From Bradyrhizobium diversitatis (GTDB taxonomy: Bacteria; Pseudomonadota; Alphaproteobacteria; Rhizobiales; Xanthobacteraceae), in assembly GCF_016031635.1 (NCBI RefSeq), contig NZ_JACEGD010000008.1, positions 124,001-188,000 on the forward strand: a stretch of 64,000 nt of DNA, read 5' to 3'. A model generated the notes under the pieces. It saw nothing but the letters and a program-made list of their open reading frames with translations. It searched no databases and was not told the DNA's origin. The position numbers and the translations under genes are program-made. Shown here piece by piece: positions 36,814-44,485 of the stretch (within the stretch, counting starts at the first letter, position 1; every line of letters starts with the position of its first letter).

Positions 36814-37169
36814 GCGAGCGTCTCGCGGACTGGACCAAGGGCGAAGAGGCGATCACGTTTCAGGCCTGTGACGCGTGCGGCCATGTGCAGTATTTCCACC
36901 GCGCCTTCTGCGCGGCCTGCGGCGCACCTGATCCGCGCGAGCAGCGTGCCAGCGGCAAGGGCAGGGTCTACGCGACCTCATTGGTCTGCCGCGCGGCAAC
37001 ACCCGAGACGCGCGCCCACGTGCCCTACAACATCCTGCTGGTCGATTGCGCCGAGGGGTTTCGCATGATGGCGCACGGCGCGAACGATCTCGCCATCGGC
37101 GATTCGGTCGTCGCGAGCTTCAAGCCCTTTGCGGGAAAGCTCGTGCCGTTCTTCACGAAGAGGGCCTAG
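36810..37169 (+). CDS. DUF35 zinc-ribbon / OB-fold acyl-CoA-associated protein
   Basis: A 119-residue protein with an N-terminal rubredoxin-like zinc ribbon (CDACG near 21-25 and CAACG near 34-38) and an OB-fold (GRVYATSLVCR to the C-terminus FFTKRA). Its ATG overlaps the stop of the thiolase-like gene by four bases, so the two are coupled. DUF35 proteins form complexes with thiolase-fold partners and help bind acyl-CoA; here it is surely the partner of the upstream product. Confidence 0.88.
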   Translation: MSERLADWTKGEEAITFQACDACGHVQYFHRAFCAACGAPDPREQRASGKGRVYATSLVCRAATPETRAHVPYNILLVDCAEGFRMMAHGANDLAIGDSVVASFKPFAGKLVPFFTKRA

Positions 37170-37177
37170 CGGGATTC

Positions 37178-37257
37178 GTCATTCGGGGGCGGTCATGGGA
37201 CCGAGCCTGGAACGGGTATTCTGGGCCTGGCCTGTGCGAGGGCCACCCCGGAATGAC
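37178..37257. repeat. palindromic intergenic element, GTCATTCCGGGG family, copy 3 (diverged)
   Basis: Outer ends GTCATTCGGGGGCGG and CCACCCCGGAATGAC pair, but the middle is shorter and less symmetric than copies 1 and 2 (22183 and 35561). It lies right after the DUF35 gene. Confidence 0.75.
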
Positions 37258-37276
37258 GAAAACGCTAAAACTCGAA

Positions 37277-37378
37277 CTAACGCCCGTAGAACAAGATGCT
37301 GGCGATGACGAGCATCGCCGTCACCGCCAGCATATGCGCGAGCGCTCCCGAGGCCGCCCCCTTGGTGGCTTCCTTCAT
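37277..37378 (-). CDS. 33-residue single-span membrane protein
   Basis: On the minus strand ATG 37378, preceded by TAGGGAGAGAACGGC, encodes 33 residues: a short charged start (MKEATKGAASGALAH) and one membrane span (MLAVTAMLVIASILFYG) ending in Arg. The ribosome binding site and the clean N-in/C-out-type layout argue that it is translated. No family is recognised and there is no partner gene on this strand. It would usually be missed by gene callers. Confidence 0.5.
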   Translation of the reverse strand: MKEATKGAASGALAHMLAVTAMLVIASILFYGR

Positions 37379-37649
37379 GCCGTTCTCTCCCTAGACTTGG
37401 GCATGACTCATCGTTGCGCGGTTAGCGCACATGATGGCCAATTGTTTTTACTCGGAACACCCCTTGCGAGTATCCGCCGCGATTTGTCCCCACGCGGCGA
37501 ATATCGACAGTGTCAGGGTCGATCAGCAATGCGGCGGCAATTTGACTCGATGATGTTGCTCCTGCGTCCGCCCGCGAATAGAGTCTTCGGGAACTTTCGC
37601 CGGTGGCGACAAGAAGCATCAAAAGCTCAGGGAAAACTTCAGGAAAATC
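37379..37649. other. gene-free stretch with a short hairpin
   Basis: I find no supported gene. The pair CGCCGCG / CGCGGCG (37475-37481 and 37493-37499) can form a seven-pair stem with an 11-base loop. The stretch likely holds the promoters of the small minus-strand gene and of the AhpD-like gene. Confidence 0.35.
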
Positions 37650-38177
37650 ATGGCCCGCATCCCGTACAGCGACCCGTCCAAGGCATCCGACCGCACCCGC
37701 GAAATCCTCGACAAGAACCGTCATGCCAACATCTTTCGGATGATGGCGCATTCGCCGAGTTACTTTGAGCAATATTGCCGCCTCGGTGGCGCTATCAGGC
37801 ACAAGGGCGAGCTCGATCCCATCGTGCGCGAGCTCGCGATCACCCGCACCGGCATCTTGTGCGAGGCGCCGTACGAGATCGTCGCGCACAAGCGCATCGG
37901 CAAGAACGTCGGCGTCACCGACGAGCAGAACGAGGCGCTCGAGAACTGGCAGGCGGCGTCCTGCTTCGATGAGGTGGAGCGCGCCGCGCTCGCCTTTACC
38001 GACGAGGTCGTGAAGCTGAAGAAGCCGACGGACGCGACGTTCAAGGCGATCGCGTCGAAGCTGACGCCGGCCGCTCTGGTCGAATTGCAGCTCTCGGTCG
38101 GCTTCTACATCATGACTTCGAAATTCCTGGAGACCTTCGAGATCGACCTCCAGCCGGTCACGGAAGTGGTGGGCTAA
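37650..38177 (+). CDS. carboxymuconolactone decarboxylase / AhpD-like protein
   Basis: A 175-residue helical protein of the CMD family: RELAITRTGILCEAPYEIVAHKRIGKNVG carries the family's core with Cys and the His about nine residues on, but only one Cys of the AhpD-type CxxC pair. Members are either lactone decarboxylases or peroxidase-reducing proteins; with one Cys, an AhpD-type thiol relay is unlikely. Start ATG 37650 with CAGGAAAATC before it. Function open. Confidence 0.8.
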   Translation: MARIPYSDPSKASDRTREILDKNRHANIFRMMAHSPSYFEQYCRLGGAIRHKGELDPIVRELAITRTGILCEAPYEIVAHKRIGKNVGVTDEQNEALENWQAASCFDEVERAALAFTDEVVKLKKPTDATFKAIASKLTPAALVELQLSVGFYIMTSKFLETFEIDLQPVTEVVG

Positions 38178-38203
38178 TCAGACAGAAGCGGCGAGGGAAG
38201 TCG

Positions 38204-38506
38204 ATGACGATCGATGAATATGCGGCTTGGGCCGCTGGCGTTGCCAAAGTCGACGAGCATCCGTCCAACGAGCGGTTGTCCTATCTCGGTCTTGGCCTTG
38301 CCGGTGAATCCGGCGAGGTCGCCGACCACATCAAGAAGCTCCTGCGCGACGATTGGCTCGACAAGGCGGGTCTCGTCGAAGAGCTCGGCGATGTCGTCTA
38401 TTACTGGGCCTGCCTGTGCGCCGCCACCGGCCAGCAGCCATCCGCGCTGCTCGATGCCAGTGCTGCCAAGATCAAGCGACGCATCAGCGAAGCTGCGAGC
38501 CGCTGA
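38204..38506 (+). CDS. MazG-like nucleoside triphosphate pyrophosphohydrolase
   Basis: A 100-residue all-alpha NTP pyrophosphohydrolase of the MazG-like group. The magnesium site ExxE...ExxD is visible: E35 and E38 (GESGEV) and E60 and D63 (EELGDVVYY). It would hydrolyse a (possibly damaged) nucleoside triphosphate to the monophosphate. Start ATG 38204 follows GAGGGAAGTCG. It lies 26 bases after the AhpD-like gene and may share its transcript. Confidence 0.85.
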   Translation: MTIDEYAAWAAGVAKVDEHPSNERLSYLGLGLAGESGEVADHIKKLLRDDWLDKAGLVEELGDVVYYWACLCAATGQQPSALLDASAAKIKRRISEAASR

Positions 38507-38545
38507 GCAAACGGCGTCGGCTGAGGCACCGACAGTTTCCACAGC

Positions 38546-38630
38546 GTCATGGGCCGGGCTTGTCCCGGCCATCCACGCCTTGCCACGCAGCACGGAGAAC
38601 GTGGATGCCCGGGACAAGCCCGGGCATGAC
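38546..38630. repeat. palindromic intergenic element, GTCATGGCCGGGCTTGTCC family
   Basis: GTCATGGGCCGGGCTTGTCC... pairs with ...GGGACAAGCCCGGGCATGAC at the other end, with ATCCACG / CGTGGAT inside. It lies between convergent genes (the MazG-like gene and the glutaminase fusion), where it may also end transcription. Confidence 0.85.
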
Positions 38631-38657
38631 GATCTCATGGGAATGAATGCCTACCGC

Positions 38658-40505
38658 TCACGTCGACGTCAGAATATCCACCTTCGCGTTGGCGACGATC
38701 AGGCGGTCGGCCAGCAGCTGGGCGAGGTTGCGCATGATGCATTCGCTGGCGCGTGGATGCTGCTTGCGGAAGCGTTCGAAATCCTTCAGCGACACTTCGC
38801 ATGCGGTTGCCGCCATGTCGGCTGACACGTCGGCAGAACGCGTTGCCTCCAGCAGTGCCATCTCGCCGAATGCCATGCCGGCGGTGAGCGTCGCCAGCCG
38901 TATGCCGTCTGGCAAGGTGACGTGCACCGCGCCGCTGCGCAGGAAATACAGGGCATCCGCAGGATCGCCGGTCGTGAGAATCTTCGCGCCGGACTGATAG
39001 GTCCTGACGGTGCAGAGCGAAGCGAGATCCGTCAGCTCTTCCTCGCTCAGCCCCGCCAGCAGGGGCTGCTCGGCAAGCTCGGTGGTCTCGTGAAAATCGA
39101 TCGAGCCGCCGTAGCGATAGACGATCTGGTCTTCGGCCCATTCGATCGCGGTATCGAGCAGAAAGAAGTCGCGCACGTTCTTCAACTCGGCGGTCCATTC
39201 GCGCAACGTGTTCCATTCCTTGGAGGCGCGCCGGACGCCTGACAAGACCACCGTGACATTCAGCGCAGCCAGTTCCTCGAACGCTTCTGCGACCAGCCGT
39301 GCGCCGGCGCGAGTAGTCGAGGTCACGCGGTGCAGATCGAAGATCACGAATTGCGGCCGCGGCCGGCCGGCGAGGCGCCGCGAGACGTAATCGACGGCCG
39401 ACAGCGACAGCGTGCCGACCAGCTCGATGATCCGCACCTCCTGTTCGTGTGCCGCCAGGATCTCGCGCTCCTGCGGGCGGCGCACGCGGCGCGACGGGCT
39501 CTTGCCGATGTCGTAATCGGCGATGACGGCATTGCGCGCGTCGTCGCTGCGGTTGAGCATGTGCAGATCGTAATGTGAGGACAGCGCCTCGCAGACCTTG
39601 ATGCCGCGCACGCTGTTGCCGTGCTTGTCGAGGCGCGGTGAATAGCTGCCGAGACCGAGACGCGCGGGGAGGGCGGCCAAAATGCCGCCGCCGACGCCGC
39701 TCTTGGCAGGAATGCCGATGCGGTAGATCCACTCGCCCGCATAGTCGTACATGCCCGACGACGTCATCACCGAGAGCGTGCGCGAGATCGCGTAAGCGCT
39801 GAGCACCTGCTCGCCCGTGACGGGATTGATGCCGCGATTGGCGAGCGTCGCCGCCATCACCGCGATGTCGCGCGCGGTGACCAGCACGGCGCATTGGCGG
39901 AAATAGACGTCGAGGACACCGGCGACATTGTCCGAGATGACCGCATTGGTCTTCAGCAGATAGCCGATGGCGCGGTTGCGGTCGCCGGTCTGACTTTCGG
40001 AAGCATAGACGGCCTCGTCGAGCGCGAGGTCGCGTCCGGCAAAGCGGCTGAGCGCAGTGCGAATCTGCTCGAAGGCCTCCACGCCCTTGCTGTCGTAGAT
40101 CAGCCCGGTGCAGGCGATCGCGCCGGCATTGACCATCGGGTTGAACGGATGGTTCTCGGAATTGAGCCGGATCGAGTTGAAGGGATCGCCCGATGGCTCC
40201 ACGCCGATCGCGCTCTCGACCCTGCCGGCGCCGAGCAGGTCCAGCGCCAGTGCGAACACGAAGGGCTTCGACATCGACTGGATGGTGAAGGGTACCCGGC
40301 TGTCGCCCACTTCATAGACATGGCCGTCCAGTGTGGCGAGGCTGATGCCAAAATAGGCAGGGTCGGCCTTGCCGAGTTCAGGAATGTAGTCGGCGACATG
40401 GCCCGAGGTCTCGGCGGAGAATTCGCTGAGGCAATTGTCCAGGAACCGCAGCAAAGGCGGTTTCGAGCGGGTCCAGGCGGAGGCGGCGGACAGGTGCGGC
40501 TTCAT
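38658..40505 (-). CDS. glsA: glutaminase fused to STAS and cyclic-nucleotide-binding domains
   Basis: A 615-residue three-domain protein. Residues 20-315 are a glutaminase A domain with the beta-lactamase-like S77-x-x-K80 (QSMSKPF) and NPMVNAGAI, converting glutamine to glutamate and ammonia. Residues about 355-465 form a STAS domain (VRIIELVGTLSLSAVDYV; VIFDLHRVTSTTRAG). Residues about 485-600 form a cyclic-nucleotide-binding domain whose phosphate cassette FGEMALLEATRSADV keeps the Glu and Arg. Ordinary glutaminases are about 310 residues. The gene starts 22 bases after the TRAP permease stop; ATG 40505 is taken (TTG 40526 possible). Control of activity or localisation by cAMP/cGMP is inferred. 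Confidence 0.88.
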   Translation of the reverse strand: MKPHLSAASAWTRSKPPLLRFLDNCLSEFSAETSGHVADYIPELGKADPAYFGISLATLDGHVYEVGDSRVPFTIQSMSKPFVFALALDLLGAGRVESAIGVEPSGDPFNSIRLNSENHPFNPMVNAGAIACTGLIYDSKGVEAFEQIRTALSRFAGRDLALDEAVYASESQTGDRNRAIGYLLKTNAVISDNVAGVLDVYFRQCAVLVTARDIAVMAATLANRGINPVTGEQVLSAYAISRTLSVMTSSGMYDYAGEWIYRIGIPAKSGVGGGILAALPARLGLGSYSPRLDKHGNSVRGIKVCEALSSHYDLHMLNRSDDARNAVIADYDIGKSPSRRVRRPQEREILAAHEQEVRIIELVGTLSLSAVDYVSRRLAGRPRPQFVIFDLHRVTSTTRAGARLVAEAFEELAALNVTVVLSGVRRASKEWNTLREWTAELKNVRDFFLLDTAIEWAEDQIVYRYGGSIDFHETTELAEQPLLAGLSEEELTDLASLCTVRTYQSGAKILTTGDPADALYFLRSGAVHVTLPDGIRLATLTAGMAFGEMALLEATRSADVSADMAATACEVSLKDFERFRKQHPRASECIMRNLAQLLADRLIVANAKVDILTST

Positions 40506-40526
40506 CGCCGCACTTGTGCAACGCAA

Positions 40527-42602
40527 TTAAGGCACGCGCAACCCGTCCGGCATCACAGGCTGGCGTCGGACCAGAAGAAGCGCGATCAAGATCGTCGGCA
40601 GCAAGATCGCAAGGCCCAGCAAGGTCACCTGCATCTGTGACAGCGGCATGATCCCGCCGCCGGGGGTCGCCACCACGAAGCCGCCGATCACGAGCAGCAC
40701 GCGAATGGGCCATTCCAGCGCGCCGGCACCGCGGAGATCGCCGACGAAGGGCTGGTAGCCCTGGATGCCGCCGCAGATGAACAGCGTGCCGAAGGCGGCG
40801 AGCCCCATCAGGCCGAGGCCGGCGAGATAGGGGCTCGGCCCTTGCAACACCAGGGCCGGATTGAGCACGAAGAAGAACGGCAGGAAATAGATGATGCTGC
40901 CGACCCACATCGATTCCCACCCGGTCTTCATCGCCGGCGAGCCGGCGATGCCCGCGGCCGCGAACGAGGCGATCGCGACCGGCGGCGTGATCGACGACAG
41001 CATGCCCCAGTAGAAGATGAACATGTGCACCGCCATGCGGTTGAGCCCGAGCTTCTCCAGCGCGGGCGCGACCAGGATGGCCAGGAAGATGTAGCAGGCC
41101 GTCGTCGTCAGCCCGAGCCCGAGAATGAGGCTGGTGAGCGCGCACATGCCGAGCAGCAGGAAGGCGTTGTCGCCGGCGATGTGCAGGAGGTCGTTGGCGA
41201 GGCTCGAGACGACGCCGGTCATCGAGAATGCGCCGATCAGCAGGCCGCAGCCGGCGAGGATGCCGACGAGCTCCACGAAGGTGCGTCCGTTCACCTCGAG
41301 GAATTTGCCGATCGTCGCCAACGTCCAGCGCGTGTCCTTGGAGAAGAACTGGTTGAGGACCAGCAGCAGCGCGGTGGCGTAGAACGGCGCGTGACTCTCG
41401 CGCTTGAAGTAAAGCAGCATCACGATCAAAAGCGCGATGACGAAGACGTAGTACCAGCCGTCCTTGATCGTATCCATGATCCGCGGCAGCTCGGCGCGCG
41501 GGATGCCTTTCAGCTTGTGGCGGGCCGCATAGGCGTCGACCTGCATGAACAGGCCGATGTAATAGAGCACCGCCGGAATGATCGCGGCGATTGCGACGTC
41601 AGCGTAGCTGACATTGAGGAACTGCGCGATCACGAAGGCGGTGGCGCCCATCACCGGCGGCGCCAGCACCGCGCCGGTCGAGGCGCAGGCCTCGATCGCG
41701 GCAGCATAGGAGGCGCGGAAGCCGCTTTTCTTCATGACGGGGATGGTCATGGTGCCGGCGGTCAGCACGTTGGAGATGATCGAGCCCGACATCATGCCGA
41801 GCAGGCCGCTGGCAAAGATGCAGACTTTCGCCGCGCCGCCACGGAAGGTGCCGCACAGCGCGAAGGCGAGGTTGATGAAGAATTTTCCGGCCCCGGTCAT
41901 CATCAGCGCGGTGCCGAATACGAGGAAGCCGATGACGGTGTCGGCAAAGGCCTGGATGGGAATTCCGAGCAGGCTTTCGCCCGACAGCACGTGATAGGCG
42001 GTCGCCTGTTCCAGCGTCGATTGAGTGCCGCGGAACGGGCCGAGCCAGCCGGCTTCGGCGAACAGCGGATAGACCGTGAAGGGCAAAACGCTCAGCAGCA
42101 GGCTCCAGCCGCCGGTGCGGCGCAGCGCCTCCATTAGCATTCCCCACATCACGAGGCCGGCGGCGATCACGCCCGTCGGCGCGCCGCCGAATTCCCAGCC
42201 GGCCTCCGCCGCCTTGCGCACGTTCGACATCAGCATGAGCGCTGCCGCGAAGGTCGCGACAAAAAGGACGAGGTCGTACCAGGGAATGCGATCGAGCGAC
42301 GCACGCGACGTTCCCGGAAAGATCAGGAAGGTGAAGGGCAGCATCAAGGCGATCAGGAGATAGAAATACTCCGTGTTGAGCTGGGTGTAGCCGATGAAGA
42401 AGCGCAGCGAGAATTGCTGATTGATGCAGAGCAGGATCGTCGCCGCGGTCGCGACGACCAGCGCCCAGCGCCAGGCACCGCGAAGTGCGCGCACGCGCGT
42501 GACCTCCGCCTCCTGCATGTTGGCGGCGGCGCCATGCGGATCGTCGAACACGACCCGCTTGGTCTCGTCTTGCGGGGCGGTGGTGGTGGAGGAAGACATC
42601 AT
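40527..42602 (-). CDS. fused TRAP transporter permease (DctQ-DctM type, TAXI system)
   Basis: A 691-residue inner-membrane protein with about 16-18 membrane segments: a small-permease (DctQ) part fused to the large permease (DctM) part, as is usual in TAXI-type TRAP systems. It shows the DctM motifs around TGAGKFFINLAFALCGTFRGG and GMMSGSIISNVLTAGTMTIP, and repeats these later (LGLTTTACYIFLAILVAPAL). It moves an organic acid with sodium or proton flow. It lies between the TAXI binding-protein gene (upstream) and the glutaminase fusion (22 bases downstream). Confidence 0.92.
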   Translation of the reverse strand: MMSSSTTTAPQDETKRVVFDDPHGAAANMQEAEVTRVRALRGAWRWALVVATAATILLCINQQFSLRFFIGYTQLNTEYFYLLIALMLPFTFLIFPGTSRASLDRIPWYDLVLFVATFAAALMLMSNVRKAAEAGWEFGGAPTGVIAAGLVMWGMLMEALRRTGGWSLLLSVLPFTVYPLFAEAGWLGPFRGTQSTLEQATAYHVLSGESLLGIPIQAFADTVIGFLVFGTALMMTGAGKFFINLAFALCGTFRGGAAKVCIFASGLLGMMSGSIISNVLTAGTMTIPVMKKSGFRASYAAAIEACASTGAVLAPPVMGATAFVIAQFLNVSYADVAIAAIIPAVLYYIGLFMQVDAYAARHKLKGIPRAELPRIMDTIKDGWYYVFVIALLIVMLLYFKRESHAPFYATALLLVLNQFFSKDTRWTLATIGKFLEVNGRTFVELVGILAGCGLLIGAFSMTGVVSSLANDLLHIAGDNAFLLLGMCALTSLILGLGLTTTACYIFLAILVAPALEKLGLNRMAVHMFIFYWGMLSSITPPVAIASFAAAGIAGSPAMKTGWESMWVGSIIYFLPFFFVLNPALVLQGPSPYLAGLGLMGLAAFGTLFICGGIQGYQPFVGDLRGAGALEWPIRVLLVIGGFVVATPGGGIMPLSQMQVTLLGLAILLPTILIALLLVRRQPVMPDGLRVP

Positions 42603-42678
42603 TGATCCCGCGCGTGGGCTACTGTGCAGATCAGGCGAACGACAGTTGTTTGAATCGCTCGCGCCGCGGGCGACGAAA

Positions 42679-42793
42679 CCTCTCCCGCTTGCGGGAGAGG
42701 TCGCCGCGAAGCGGCGGGTGAGGGTTCTCTACTCTGGGGGAGTCCCACCGTGGAGACACCCTCTCCCCAACCCTCTCCCGCAAGCGGGAGAGG
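42679..42793. repeat. palindromic intergenic element, CCTCTCCCGC family
   Basis: CCTCTCCCGCTTGCGGGAGAGG is itself a perfect hairpin at 42679-42700, and CCTCTCCCGCAAGCGGGAGAGG at 42772-42793 is a second one; the two also pair with each other. The element sits between the TAXI gene and the permease gene, and may lower permease expression relative to the binding protein. Confidence 0.88.
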
Positions 42794-42835
42794 GGGCGCA
42801 CCGCGGTCCCGGCAACCGACAATCCCATTGCGCGA

Positions 42836-44002
42836 CTATTCCTCGAACCCGTTCGGCATGTTGGCCTTGGCGAGTGCTGTCGCGCGGGCCTTCATCCAGC
42901 CGTCGAGAAACGCCTTGTCCTCCGACGCTGGATTGGACTTGCCGTAATCGGCCCACGCGGCTGCCAGCACCTCCTGCCGCTTGATCAGCTGGTTGTTGTG
43001 CGCCTCCTGCGCATCGCTCCATTGCCCGGCTTCCTTCAGCGCCTTCACCGCGCCGGGATGCACCGGCACCACCCAGTTCTTGGTCTGGCGGTCGGCGGCG
43101 AGACCGCCGGCGCCGGGCGCGGAGTCCTTGTAAGCGTCGTAGTTCACGATCATCGCCTTGGTCACTGCGTAGACCTGATCGGCCGGTTGCGACGCGTAGG
43201 CGACGAAGATCGGATAGGGATAGTTGCCGAGCTCGACCGGCTTTTGCGGCGAGATGCCGGCGCCGCAGGTGGCGGCTTGCGGGAAGAAGAACGAGCCGAC
43301 CTTCTGCATCCGCGCCCAGCCTTCCTTGTCTTTGGCCGGGAGCGGCGGCCAGATCAACCCGCGCGGCGAAGCCTCGGCCTCCTTGGCGGGACCGGTGATG
43401 GTGGTGCCGAAGGCGGCATCGACGTCGTTGTTGATGAGGCCCTTCCACATCGCGCCGTAGCTGGCGAACTCGACGGCCTTGACGTCCTTCTGCGTCAGCC
43501 CGGCGAAGGCGAGCACCGCGAGCGAGTTCTGGTTCAGCGCGGGCGAGCCGACGACGAAGCCGACGCGCTTGCCCTTGAGGTCCTTCAGCTCCTTCACGCC
43601 GGTGTCGGCGGCGACGCCGAGCGAGGCGCAGTTGCAGTCGACGGTCGAGAGCAGGGTCTGCAGCGGTTGCGGCCCCCATTCCTTCGAGCCGAACTCGAAC
43701 ACACCTTCCTGCGCGAAGTAGGTGCCCGATCCCATCGCCGATGAGGCCGCGCGCTTGGCGCGCAACGGCGCGAGGCGGGCGACATCGTTGCCTGCGGGAA
43801 GCACGCGCACATCGGTGCCGTACTTGTCCTTCATCATCTTGCCGACTCCGACCGCGATGTTGAAGCCGGCGGTTCCGGTGTCATAGGCCGTGAAGGTCAA
43901 TGTCGCCGGCAGCTTGATGTCTTCGGCGAACGAATAGCGTGTAGACGCAAAAGAAATGCCCGCCACCAAGGCAGGCGCGAGCACGAGCAGCCCACGAAGC
44001 AT
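42836..44002 (-). CDS. TAXI-family TRAP solute-binding protein
   Basis: A 388-residue periplasmic protein with a signal peptide (MLRGLLVLAPALVAGISFAS...FAED) and the TAXI fold: FTAYDTGTAGFNIAVGVGK, VRVLPAGNDVARLAPLRA and LKGKRVGFVVGSPALNQNS. TAXI proteins bind glutamate/glutamine or other carboxylates. Start ATG 44002 is chosen for TTGGAGGGAAAC right before it; the open frame extends upstream without a ribosome binding site. It leads the operon TAXI - TRAP permease - glutaminase fusion. Confidence 0.9.
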   Translation of the reverse strand: MLRGLLVLAPALVAGISFASTRYSFAEDIKLPATLTFTAYDTGTAGFNIAVGVGKMMKDKYGTDVRVLPAGNDVARLAPLRAKRAASSAMGSGTYFAQEGVFEFGSKEWGPQPLQTLLSTVDCNCASLGVAADTGVKELKDLKGKRVGFVVGSPALNQNSLAVLAFAGLTQKDVKAVEFASYGAMWKGLINNDVDAAFGTTITGPAKEAEASPRGLIWPPLPAKDKEGWARMQKVGSFFFPQAATCGAGISPQKPVELGNYPYPIFVAYASQPADQVYAVTKAMIVNYDAYKDSAPGAGGLAADRQTKNWVVPVHPGAVKALKEAGQWSDAQEAHNNQLIKRQEVLAAAWADYGKSNPASEDKAFLDGWMKARATALAKANMPNGFEE

Positions 44003-44168
44003 GTTTCCCTCCAATGATCCTCGCTTGCTTGCGAGGATTTTCTTTCTTTGTTTGAAACAACGTTTTGTTTGCAACAGATCATGTCACCGCGATCAAGCGA
44101 TGGCAACGCCGTACCGAGCATTCGGGAATGAGCCTGACAGATTGTCGCGGAAACCGCGAAGAATACAG

Positions 44169-44390
44169 TCAGTTCGCGACGATCGCGATCGCCTGTCCCT
44201 CGGCAACGACGTCGTCGAGCTTCACCAGAAGCGATGTGATTGTGCCGCTCGCGGGCGAGGGCACCGGAATTTCCATCTTCATTGCTTCGACAACTACAAC
44301 GTCATCGCCATCCGCGACGGTTCCTCCAACTTGCACGGGAGTTGCGCAGACGCGTCCCGCGATCTCCGTGACGATCTTAATTTCTGGCAT
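44169..44390 (-). CDS. biotinyl/lipoyl-domain carrier protein
   Basis: A 73-residue protein that is nothing but a biotinyl domain: AGRVCATPVQVG, the biotin-lysine motif VEAMKMEIPV (K38) and SPASGTITSLLVK. A free-standing BCCP-like protein of this size acts as carboxyl carrier in multi-subunit acyl-CoA carboxylases. It is divergent from the IclR gene and the carboxyltransferase gene beyond, so it may be the carrier of that carboxylase. ATG 44390 is chosen. Confidence 0.88.
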   Translation of the reverse strand: MPEIKIVTEIAGRVCATPVQVGGTVADGDDVVVVEAMKMEIPVPSPASGTITSLLVKLDDVVAEGQAIAIVAN

Positions 44391-44445
44391 GCCATCGCCT
44401 TTTTGTTGTCGTCGCAAAATGCCTGAGGTAGCGTCGTCTGCAAGT

Positions 44446-44469
44446 GGAATTTAATTCCGCACAGCGGAA
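44446..44469 (+). promoter_or_regulatory. overlapping palindromes before the iclR-type gene
   Basis: GGAATTTAATTCC (44446-44458) and TTCCGCACAGCGGAA (44455-44469) are perfect inverted repeats that share four bases. TTCCGC-N3-GCGGAA is the kind of site used by several IclR-family regulators. It lies 17 bases before the IclR start and in the divergent gap to the carrier gene, so it probably serves autoregulation and control of both directions. Confidence 0.6.
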
Positions 44470-44485
44470 CATAACGGTAGGGATC

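Noticed and set aside
40842-42137. A 431-codon open frame antisense to the TRAP permease
   Set aside because: Shadow of the high-GC permease gene; Gln/Arg/Glu-rich with no motif.
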